Source: Bacteroidales bacterium
Lineage (GTDB): Bacteria; Bacteroidota; Bacteroidia; Bacteroidales; VadinHA17
Assembly: GCA_027451265.1 (NCBI GenBank)
Contig: DAIDJT010000148.1
Coordinates: forward strand, 1-6,518
Direction of reading: 5' to 3'
Length of the DNA stretch: 6,518 nt
Shown here: positions 1 through 5,480 of the stretch, piece by piece
How positions within the stretch are numbered: position 1 is the stretch's first letter
Layout of the letters: every line of letters starts with the position of its first letter
Program-made: the position numbers and the translations under genes
The notes under the pieces: generated by a model
The model's database searches: none
What the model saw: the letters and a program-made list of their open reading frames with translations, nothing else
What the model was told of the DNA's origin: nothing

Positions 1-180
1 TTCTTTGACAGCTGTTATGTTACCGGGGAGAAGTGCAATCTCGACAGGCCGGATGACGGGAGGTGCATTCTGCACAATGACCTCAGGGCGGAGAAGGTTC
101 GCCTCGAAAATTTTTTCAGTTCGAAAACCGTTGATCAGCTGGTCTCCCAGGTCAGGAATGATCCGGCTGTGAAGATCTGA
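1..180 (+). CDS. Rrf2-family transcriptional regulator, C-terminal fragment (5' end outside window)
   Basis: The reading frame is open from the first base and ends in TGA, giving the last 59 residues of a protein. The fragment has three cysteines, at fragment residues 5, 12 and 22 (SC-YVTGEK-C...GRC-ILH). These are followed by an amphipathic helix and a closing 'FFSSKTVDQLV' segment. That arrangement matches the C-terminus of Rrf2-family winged-helix regulators (IscR, NsrR and relatives), where three cysteines bind an Fe-S cluster and the protein ends with a '..vTLADLv'-like segment. The DNA-binding domain lies outside the window, so the family call rests on the tail alone. The spacing (C-x6-C-x9-C) is wider than in IscR or NsrR, so Fe-S binding is only a possibility. 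The last 29 bp overlap the 3' end of the convergent VanZ-family gene. Confidence 0.6.
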   Translation, partial: FFDSCYVTGEKCNLDRPDDGRCILHNDLRAEKVRLENFFSSKTVDQLVSQVRNDPAVKI

Positions 181-559
181 ACCTTTTCAGGATTTTAAGT
201 GTGATATGAGCCAGCAGTATCCCTGCGCTGACTCCGGTTATATTGGCTGCCAGGTCCAGGGTCTCCGCCTTTCGCGATGTTGTGAGCGTCATCTGCAGTA
301 TCTCCATCAGCGCACCGAAAAGAAGAGGGAAAAGCAGGACGGCATACCTGAAATGGCGGCTTGTACGCCAGCGGCAGGAATCAAGAAGAAGAACCCCGGA
401 AAAAATCGTATACATTGTGAAATGCCCCATCTTGTCAATATACGGTATGCCGAGCATTTTTCCGGGTATCAGCGACTTGCTTCCGGAAAGGCTCAGCCAT
501 AGGATCAGAATACCTATGATAATACTCTTATAGTATTGTTTTATAAAGAGATAAATCAT
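152..559 (-). CDS. VanZ-family small integral membrane protein
   Basis: This 135-residue protein has four hydrophobic segments, at about residues 11-24, 48-60, 71-89 and 105-124. It carries the VanZ-like motif set: 'DKMGHF' at 42-47 before the second segment, 'LMEILQ' around Glu86 in the third, and Arg96...Asp102-Leu-Ala-Ala-Asn106..Gly109 leading into the fourth. VanZ-like proteins are inner-membrane proteins; the founding member gives low-level teicoplanin resistance, and most family members have no assigned role. The length is typical for the short bacterial single-domain form. Nothing in the window ties it to a glycopeptide-resistance cluster, so no resistance role is claimed. The ATG at 559-557 is chosen because a positively charged N-terminus leads straight into the first membrane segment. 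The 3' end overlaps the upstream regulator gene by 29 bp, tail to tail. Confidence 0.85.
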   Translation of the reverse strand: MIYLFIKQYYKSIIIGILILWLSLSGSKSLIPGKMLGIPYIDKMGHFTMYTIFSGVLLLDSCRWRTSRHFRYAVLLFPLLFGALMEILQMTLTTSRKAETLDLAANITGVSAGILLAHITLKILKRFRSSQPDHS

Positions 560-633
560 GCCTGGTTTTTGTGATTGTGAAAATAATAAACTAATATTAA
601 TTCTTTTGTACTTTTAAACTATATATTTTCCCG

Positions 634-1764
634 ATGGCCGGCATTTATATTCACATACCATTCTGCAAGAGTTTCTGCAATTACTGTGATTTTTACAGTA
701 TAACGGATAACAGCCTGAAGGAGGCTCTTGTTCAGTCCGTCATCCGGGAAGCCTCACTGAGGTCATCGTACCTCGAGAATGAGACAGTGGAGACTGTGTA
801 TTTCGGAGGAGGCACGCCTTCATTGCTTGAGCCGGCCACGGTCTCGGCTCTTTTGTCTGTTCTTAGGAAAAACTTTTCATTTGCCGCTGACCCTGAAATA
901 ACATTCGAGGTTAATCCGGATGATGTTTATAAAGGGCAGTTCCGCGCACTGAAGAAGGCCGGGATAAACAGGATAAGCCTCGGCCTGCAGTCATGGGATG
1001 ACAAGCGTCTGCGCTATTTGGGCCGCCGGCATGATGCCGCACAGTCAGCCAGAGCCCTCGGGTTGGTTTTCAGTGAAGGTATATCAAATGTCTCAGCAGA
1101 CCTGATCTATGGTGTGCCCGGAATGACTGCCGCAGACCTTGCGGATGACCTGGAGAAGACTTTTGCATTTCCCGTGACCCACCTTTCAGCGTATCACCTC
1201 ACAGTTGAGAACGGGACAAAATTTGGCCGTATGAAGCAGAGCGGAAAGCTCGAAGAAATCGATGAAGAAACATCTGCTTCAATGTTCTCGCTGGTTGGCA
1301 GGGTGTGTAGTGAACATGGTTTCGTCCAATATGAGATATCCAATTTTGCGAAGGAGGGATTCATTTCCAGGCATAACTCCTCGTACTGGAAGCAGGTGCC
1401 CTATCTGGGCCTGGGCCCCGCGGCACATTCGTTTGACAGGCGTTCACGGCAGTGGAACGTCGGGAATGTTCGTAAATATATCAAAGCCATTGACAGCGGT
1501 GAAATCCCATGCCGGAGGGAGGAGCTTGACAAGACCAGGGTGTTCATCGAGTATGTAATGACCTCACTGCGAACCATGTGGGGTATTGACCTTACACATG
1601 TCGAGGAGTTTTATGACAAGGAACTTCATGATTACCTTGTCAATCTCTCGGGAAAGTATATAAGGTACGGCCTTATGAAGAGGGAAAAAAATGCCCTGGT
1701 CCTTACAGACCAGGGCAGGATGATATCTGACAATATTATACGCGAACTGGTTGAAAATCTCTGA
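634..1764 (+). CDS. hemW: HemW, radical SAM haem chaperone (often annotated as oxygen-independent coproporphyrinogen III oxidase-like)
   Basis: This is a 376-residue cytoplasmic radical-SAM enzyme of normal HemW length. The cluster motif is at residues 11-18 (C-KSF-C-NY-C), followed by Asp-Phe. HemW-type proteins have CX3CX2C followed by x-Phe, whereas true HemN coproporphyrinogen oxidases have a fourth cysteine (CX3CX2CxC), so this is HemW rather than HemN. Other family motifs are 'YFGGGTPSLL' (56-65), which belongs to the SAM-binding region, 'SLGLQSWDD' (115-123), Arg131-Arg-His133, 'YGVPGMT' (159-165), and the C-terminal 'HNSSYW...GLGPAAHSF' (247-267). HemW binds haem and is linked to delivering it to respiratory enzymes. 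The ATG at 634 is chosen because 'AGIYIHIPF' is the usual N-terminus; no Shine-Dalgarno sequence precedes it. The stop abuts the stop of the convergent downstream gene. Codons 351-362 also form a terminator for that gene on the opposite strand. Confidence 0.95.
   Translation: MAGIYIHIPFCKSFCNYCDFYSITDNSLKEALVQSVIREASLRSSYLENETVETVYFGGGTPSLLEPATVSALLSVLRKNFSFAADPEITFEVNPDDVYKGQFRALKKAGINRISLGLQSWDDKRLRYLGRRHDAAQSARALGLVFSEGISNVSADLIYGVPGMTAADLADDLEKTFAFPVTHLSAYHLTVENGTKFGRMKQSGKLEEIDEETSASMFSLVGRVCSEHGFVQYEISNFAKEGFISRHNSSYWKQVPYLGLGPAAHSFDRRSRQWNVGNVRKYIKAIDSGEIPCRREELDKTRVFIEYVMTSLRTMWGIDLTHVEEFYDKELHDYLVNLSGKYIRYGLMKREKNALVLTDQGRMISDNIIRELVENL
1685..1717 (-). terminator. Intrinsic terminator of the minus-strand coiled-coil gene, embedded in the hemW coding sequence
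   Basis: Read on the minus strand, a perfect 10-bp stem (tgccctggtc at 1717-1708 pairing with gaccagggca at 1701-1692) has a 6-nt loop. It is followed immediately by seven consecutive T residues (1691-1685). This is a textbook rho-independent terminator, 47 nt after the stop codon of the minus-strand gene. On the plus strand the stem has no T-run after it and should not stop hemW transcription. The plus-strand A-run and stem are hemW codons for about residues 351-362. Confidence 0.85.
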
Positions 1765-2673
1765 TCAACCTCTTCCCTTCAGCGTGAAGGCTCCGGTTCC
1801 GATCTTTTCTCCGTCCAGGTACAGTTCCACGTTATATGTTCCGGGAATAAAGTCGCCTGTATTGTCAAGGAAGATGCACATCTCGATATCAGCGTTTGCA
1901 TAATCCACAGCCCTGTTGGCTGAGAAAATAAGCTGTTCGCCCTTGACATCAAAGAGATTGTCTGGTGAGGGTGTTATGACCAGCTGGTCAGGACGTACCA
2001 CTCTCAGATAGACTACCTTGTTTCCTGCTGCAGCAATCGGGTTCTCTCTCAGGGTGAAGCATACGCGTACCTTGTCGAGGTTCCTGAGTTCCTGGGTCTC
2101 CTTCCTTTTCTTGTTGAGGGCCACCGCCACAACGTCCTTTGCCTGTATCACCGATGCAACCGTCACCTTGGAGGTGAGTTCCTCCTTCACTTTTTCAAGT
2201 TCGACATTTGTTTCCTGTACCGCTGTCATCTGCTGTTTGATCTCAACATTTTCGGCAGTCAATACCTGGTTGCGCGTGTTCAGTGAGTCAATCTGCACTA
2301 TATAGCTTTTCATGATATCACGCATGGTGCTGATCTCAGCCTTGTATTTCCTTATCAGCTGGGCGTTTGAGGCATTAACCTCAAGGAGCTTCTGAATCCT
2401 TGAACGCTCACGCTGTATCTCGGCGTTAAGAGTGTCATTGCTTGTCTTGAGGGTGTCATAGCCGTACATCATCATGCGTAGCTCATTTGCAAGAGAATCT
2501 TTCTCTTCGGTCAGTACCTGCTCCATCTCAACCATTTTGCTTTTCTGGTTGTAGTAAAGTACCACCAGGGCAATTAAGCCAAGGGTCAGGATTATGGTTG
2601 ACACAATCATGACAATCGGAGCGCCTTTCTTATGCTCAACGTGTTCAGCCTGATATTTTTCCTGATTTTCCAT
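1765..2673 (-). CDS. Membrane-anchored coiled-coil protein of unknown function
   Basis: This 302-residue protein has no function I can name, though its general look is familiar from conserved Bacteroidota hypotheticals. A short hydrophilic N-terminus (1-17) is followed by one strong transmembrane segment (about 18-41, 'APIVMIVSTIILTLGLIALV'). There is no signal cleavage site, so it is probably a signal anchor. Residues about 44-170 are rich in Glu, Lys, Gln, Leu and Asn in a heptad-like pattern, indicating a long coiled coil. Residues about 180-302 form a compact, probably beta-rich domain ('KVRVCFTLREN', 'KVVYLRVVRPDQLVI', 'GTYNVELYLDGEKIGTGAF'). By analogy with single-anchor proteins the coiled coil and beta domain would be extracytoplasmic, which is an inference. 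Automatic pipelines may label it SMC-like because of the coiled coil; no ATPase motif is present. It has its own promoter upstream and its own terminator downstream, so it is probably monocistronic. Confidence 0.85.
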   Translation of the reverse strand: MENQEKYQAEHVEHKKGAPIVMIVSTIILTLGLIALVVLYYNQKSKMVEMEQVLTEEKDSLANELRMMMYGYDTLKTSNDTLNAEIQRERSRIQKLLEVNASNAQLIRKYKAEISTMRDIMKSYIVQIDSLNTRNQVLTAENVEIKQQMTAVQETNVELEKVKEELTSKVTVASVIQAKDVVAVALNKKRKETQELRNLDKVRVCFTLRENPIAAAGNKVVYLRVVRPDQLVITPSPDNLFDVKGEQLIFSANRAVDYANADIEMCIFLDNTGDFIPGTYNVELYLDGEKIGTGAFTLKGRG

Positions 2674-2695
2674 TTGTTTGTTATTTAATCCGATG

Positions 2696-2725
2696 CAAAA
2701 TTAGTAATTATTACTGTACAACAAA
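2696..2725 (-). promoter_or_regulatory. Bacteroidota-type promoter for the coiled-coil gene
   Basis: On the minus strand, TTTG (2725-2722), an 18-nt spacer and TAATTTTG (2703-2696) match the Bacteroidota primary sigma consensus TTTG - about 19 - TAnnTTTG. The -7 element is exact and the spacing is within about one base. Transcription would begin near 2690, leaving a leader of roughly 17 nt before the ATG at 2673. The spacer contains an 11-nt dyad (gtaat-t-attac, 2704-2714), which may be a chance feature of A+T-rich DNA. Confidence 0.6.
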
Positions 2726-2752
2726 TTTTTCTCCTGTTTGATTATCTTCGCC

Positions 2753-2767
2753 TTGCATTTTATGCAA
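2753..2767. repeat. Perfect short inverted repeat upstream of the PurF-like gene
   Basis: TTGCAT-TTT-ATGCAA is a perfect 6-bp dyad with a 3-nt centre, 23 bp upstream of the PurF-like start codon. It could be an operator half-site pair or a small hairpin in the leader. No T-run follows it, so it is not a terminator. A partial -7-like sequence (TAATTTAG, 2769-2776) follows it, which would put the dyad between -33 and -7 elements if that promoter is real. No known regulator is assigned. Confidence 0.35.
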
Positions 2768-2790
2768 GTAATTTAGACTGAAAATCAACG

Positions 2791-4194
2791 ATGAGCGGCT
2801 TTTACGGTTCCGTCTCCGAAAGGAGTTCTATTGACGATGTATTTTATGGTACGGATTATCATTCCCACCTTGGAACAAAGAGGGCCGGGCTGGTATTCTA
2901 TGACAAGGAAATAGGGTTCAGGAGAAGGATCCATAACCTGGAAAATGAATATTTCCGCAACAAGTTCGAGGCCGAACTCAAGGAATTCAGCGGAAACAGC
3001 GGCATGGGAGTAATCAGTGACACTGATCCGCAGCCGATACTCTTCAACTCACACCTGGGGCCGTTCGCGCTGGTGACCGTCTCGCGGATCGTGAATATAA
3101 ATGAACTGGCCGACTATTTCCTTGCCCGCAAGAAGCATTTCACCGAGAACTTCATGGGCAACATCAATCCTTCGGAGATGGTTGCCAATATTATTTGTGA
3201 AGGTGATTCTTATGTTGAGGGCATCACAAATGTTTTTGAAAAGATACAGGGATCCTGTTCGCTTCTGCTGCTGACCCCTGACGGTATCATAGCCGCGCGT
3301 GACAGGCTTGGCCGGACGCCTGTGGTGATCGGCAGGAAGGAGGGGGCCCGTGCCGTGGCGTCAGAGACATGTTCTTTTCCGAACACCGGTTTTGAGACCG
3401 AATATTACCTCGGTCCAGGAGAGATAGTGCACATCCGTGCGAATGGTTTTACAAGGCTTAAGGCACCCGGGAACCGGATGCAGATCTGTTCCTTTTTGTG
3501 GGTATACTATGGTTTTCCCACGTCTGAATATGAAGGAAGGAATGTTGAGGAGGTGCGTTACCGCTGCGGTGCAGCTCTTGCCAGGCGTGATTCTGTTGAA
3601 GCTGACTTCGTCTGTGGTGTTCCTGACTCGGGTGTGGGTCACGCATTTGGTTATGCCAATGAAAAAAGGCTTCCCTACATGTGTTCTTTTTCAAAGTATA
3701 CTCCCACCTGGCCCAGGAGCTTCATGCCGCAGAGGCAGGTACAGCGCGAACTTGTTGCAAAGATGAAGCTCATTCCGAACAAAAAGCTTACCCACGGAAA
3801 AAAGATCATATTTCTTGATGACAGCATTGTAAGGGGAACGCAGCTGCGTGACAACACAATTGATCTGCGTGAGGCCGGCGCCGCCGAGCTTCATATGCGT
3901 ATTGCCTGTCCGCCTTTGCTCTATCCGTGTCCGTTCCTGAACTTCTCGCAGTCACGCTCAACCCTCGAACTTGCCGCACGCAAGGCCATTGTAAAGCTGG
4001 AGGGGGAAGAGCGGAACATAGAAGAATATCTGGATCCCGATTCAGAGAAGTATTCTCAGATGGTGAAGGAGATCTCTAAAACCATCGGAATGGATACACT
4101 TATGTTTCAGCGGCTTGATGATCTTGTAAAGGCCATCAGCCTTCCCCGCGAGAAGCTCTGCACCCATTGCTGGGACGGCAGCAGCAGCTTCTGA
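2791..4194 (+). CDS. PurF-type amidophosphoribosyltransferase homologue with degenerate glutaminase site
   Basis: This 467-residue protein has the two-domain PurF layout and nearly the length of B. subtilis PurF. Residues 1-230 form the Ntn-type amidotransferase fold ('ARDRLGRTPVVIG' 169-181, 'ASETCSF' 190-196, 'GPGEIV' 208-213). Residues 233-460 form the phosphoribosyltransferase domain, with 'GVPDSG' (276-281), the basic stretch 'KMKLIPNKKLTHGKKI' (324-339) and the PRPP loop 'LDDSIVRGT' (342-350). PurF makes 5-phosphoribosylamine, the first committed step of purine synthesis. Cys233, Cys380, Cys457 and Cys460 match the four Fe-S ligands of the B. subtilis-type enzyme (236, 382, 437, 440). 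The catalytic N-terminal cysteine is absent (Met-Ser-Gly in place of Met-Cys-Gly). The usual 'RYST' arginine region reads 'VISDTD', and the 'HNGN' oxyanion-hole region reads 'TVSRIVN'. It is therefore unlikely to use glutamine; ammonia use, partnership with another subunit, or a different role are open. I recall similar N-termini in other Bacteroidota homologues, so this may be a lineage trait. The symbol purF is withheld for this reason. Confidence 0.9.
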   Translation: MSGFYGSVSERSSIDDVFYGTDYHSHLGTKRAGLVFYDKEIGFRRRIHNLENEYFRNKFEAELKEFSGNSGMGVISDTDPQPILFNSHLGPFALVTVSRIVNINELADYFLARKKHFTENFMGNINPSEMVANIICEGDSYVEGITNVFEKIQGSCSLLLLTPDGIIAARDRLGRTPVVIGRKEGARAVASETCSFPNTGFETEYYLGPGEIVHIRANGFTRLKAPGNRMQICSFLWVYYGFPTSEYEGRNVEEVRYRCGAALARRDSVEADFVCGVPDSGVGHAFGYANEKRLPYMCSFSKYTPTWPRSFMPQRQVQRELVAKMKLIPNKKLTHGKKIIFLDDSIVRGTQLRDNTIDLREAGAAELHMRIACPPLLYPCPFLNFSQSRSTLELAARKAIVKLEGEERNIEEYLDPDSEKYSQMVKEISKTIGMDTLMFQRLDDLVKAISLPREKLCTHCWDGSSSF

Positions 4195-4379
4195 AATGTT
4201 GAAAACAGCTGAAAGTTGTTAATAATTCAACGCTTGTCAAAATAATCGACCTGTTCATCCGTTTAATTTTACACTTTACAAAATGTCATGTAACCCCAAT
4301 GCATGATGTCTTGTATAAATGGTCAAAGCGGAATAGACCACTTTTAATTTAAAGATAACAATTAATACTAAATGGAAAG
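4195..4379. other. Intergenic region before the DUF4402/chaperone operon
   Basis: This 185-bp A+T-rich stretch has no gene. It should contain the operon promoter, but I found no good TTTG / TAnnTTTG pair. Two dyads are visible: GTTGAA (4198-4203) with TTCAAC (4226-4231), and TGGTC (4320-4324) with GACCA (4336-4340). The second is followed by CTTTTAATTT. Neither has a convincing terminator shape. A four-codon frame (ATG GAA AGA TGA, 4372-4383) ends overlapping the next start codon and is probably chance. Confidence 0.5.
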
Positions 4380-4886
4380 ATGAAAAAAATCCTCGCATTC
4401 TCGATTATTCTGTTTGCATTTACAGTCGGTGCATTTGCACAGTCAACTGACACTGAGCAGACAATTGCCACTGCCACAATCGTGGGCCCCCTTACACTTA
4501 CAAAAGTAAATGACATGGATTTTGGAACGATAGCCGTCTCCGCCTCTGCAGGTACCGTGGTTCTGGCAACAGACAACACAAGGACACCCTCTGGTGGCGC
4601 ATCTCTTGTTCCTCCGGCCAACGGTCTTGCTGCCTCATTCACTGTGGCAGGCCAGCCGTCGGAAACATTTGCCATCACATTGCCGGCTGATGGAACGGTG
4701 ACATTAACCGGACCCGGAGTGGCAATGCCGGTAAGCGCATTTAATCACAACGCCGGAGCAACCCCCGCTCTTAACGGAACAGGTACTGCAGCCTTTACTG
4801 TGGGTGCAACATTAACAACTGGGGCAAGCCAGGCATCCGGAGCCTATACCTCTGCAAACTTCCCTGTTACTGTAAGCTATAACTAA
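4380..4886 (+). CDS. Secreted DUF4402-type protein, putative chaperone-dependent surface subunit (first copy)
   Basis: This 168-residue protein has a clear signal peptide (MKK, hydrophobic core at 4-19, 'AFA' then Gln21 as the likely cleavage site). The mature part is rich in Ala, Thr, Gly and Val, with short beta strands. It has the DUF4402 pattern: 'ATIVGPLTLTKVNDMDFGTI' (32-51), 'AASFTVAG' (84-91), 'FAITLP' (97-102), 'VGATL' (141-145) and a final 'GAYTSANFPVTVSYN' (154-168). The last strand alternates hydrophobic residues and has a penultimate Tyr, as chaperone-usher pilins do. DUF4402 has no established function. The neighbouring PapD-like chaperone gene suggests a periplasmic folding partner and export to the surface. 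It is probably the first gene of a four-gene operon. The start is fixed by the signal peptide. A minimal frame ending in ATGA overlaps the start codon, and no clear Shine-Dalgarno sequence is present. Confidence 0.8.
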   Translation: MKKILAFSIILFAFTVGAFAQSTDTEQTIATATIVGPLTLTKVNDMDFGTIAVSASAGTVVLATDNTRTPSGGASLVPPANGLAASFTVAGQPSETFAITLPADGTVTLTGPGVAMPVSAFNHNAGATPALNGTGTAAFTVGATLTTGASQASGAYTSANFPVTVSYN

Positions 4887-4916
4887 ACAGATTATAGACA
4901 ACCGGCATTAGTTGTA

Positions 4917-5450
4917 ATGAGACGGCTAATTACCAGAACAATAAGCCTTTGCATGCTATTGTTGGTTTCTGCCTATGTGGCGGAAGCCCAGCCGGGTGTG
5001 TCTTCTTCTGTGACCGGTCATATTACGGCCGAAGTAATATCAACCCTGTCTGCGGTGGAAACCTCACAGCTCAGCTTCGGTCGGTTTTCACCCGGGCCCC
5101 AGGGCGGAAGTCTCATATTGAATCCTGAAAACAGCATTTCAGTAGTTGGCAGTGTCTGGCCCGGCAGTGGGTCACACAGCGCTGCCAGCTTCTATGTCAC
5201 CGGTGACCCCGGGGTTGCCTATACGGTATCCCTGCCTGTGTCACCGGTGACCATAACTCATGTCAGCAGCGCCAGAACCATGACCGTTGAGGACTGGAAA
5301 TCAGTTCCCCTGGCAGAGCCGGGTGCCGGATTACTTGAAAACGGCTCCCAGGTCGTTTATGTCGGCGCTACTCTGAAGGTGGGCACATTGAATGATAATC
5401 CCGTTGGTGTTTACACCGGAACATATGCCATTACCTTTGAATTCAACTGA
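4917..5450 (+). CDS. Secreted DUF4402-type protein, putative chaperone-dependent surface subunit (second copy)
   Basis: This 177-residue protein is a diverged paralogue of the preceding one. It has a signal peptide (MRRLITR, hydrophobic 8-20, 'AEA' then Gln25). Matching blocks appear in the same order as in the first copy: 'LSFGRF' (52-57), 'AASFYVTGDPG' (89-99), 'YTVSLP' (102-107), 'VYVGATLKVG' (147-156) and 'GVYTGTYAITFEFN' (164-177). The middle (about 108-146) is longer and less similar and includes 'RTMTVEDWKSVPL'. The last strand has a penultimate Phe. It starts 30 bp after the previous stop, in the same operon. Two unlike subunits served by one chaperone would suit a major/minor or shaft/tip arrangement, but this is inference. 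No Cys occurs in the mature part, so no disulfide bond is possible. Confidence 0.8.
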   Translation: MRRLITRTISLCMLLLVSAYVAEAQPGVSSSVTGHITAEVISTLSAVETSQLSFGRFSPGPQGGSLILNPENSISVVGSVWPGSGSHSAASFYVTGDPGVAYTVSLPVSPVTITHVSSARTMTVEDWKSVPLAEPGAGLLENGSQVVYVGATLKVGTLNDNPVGVYTGTYAITFEFN

Positions 5451-5480
5451 CGTCAGAGATAACCAGAAAAGCAAAATGTG

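Noticed and set aside
103..124. TCGAA...TTCGA dyad in the regulator gene as a terminator for the VanZ-family gene
   Set aside because: The stem is 5 bp and A+T-rich and has no proper T-run after it on the minus strand.
177..196. CTGAA-N4-TTCAG hairpin with a short T stretch after the Rrf2-type gene as a terminator
   Set aside because: The stem is only 5 bp and the T stretch short and interrupted; it also lies within the VanZ-family coding sequence.
605..629. TTTG (605-608) and TATATTTT (622-629) as a hemW promoter
   Set aside because: The spacing is 13 nt where about 19 is expected, the last base of the -7 element is wrong, and transcription would begin almost on the start codon.
1776..1790. 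CCTTCA-GCG-TGAAGG hairpin just after the hemW stop as a hemW terminator
   Set aside because: The stem is only 6 bp and no T-run follows on the plus strand; it lies in the coding end of the convergent gene and may be chance.
2747..2776. TTCG-N18-TAATTTAG as the promoter of the PurF-like gene
   Set aside because: Both elements carry a mismatch and the leader would be under 10 nt; too weak to list as a promoter, mentioned only as context for the dyad.
3361..3894. Several open frames on the minus strand and one in another plus frame inside the PurF-like gene
   Set aside because: They lie wholly inside a well-supported gene, have no recognisable domains and show shadow-frame composition.
4198..4231. 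GTTGAA/TTCAAC dyad after the PurF-like gene as its terminator
   Set aside because: The loop is 22 nt and the sequence after it (gcttgtcaaaa) has no T-run.
4372..4383. Three-residue upstream frame (Met-Glu-Arg) overlapping the first DUF4402 start as a translational coupling device
   Set aside because: There is no Shine-Dalgarno sequence and such tiny frames arise often by chance in A+T-rich leaders.
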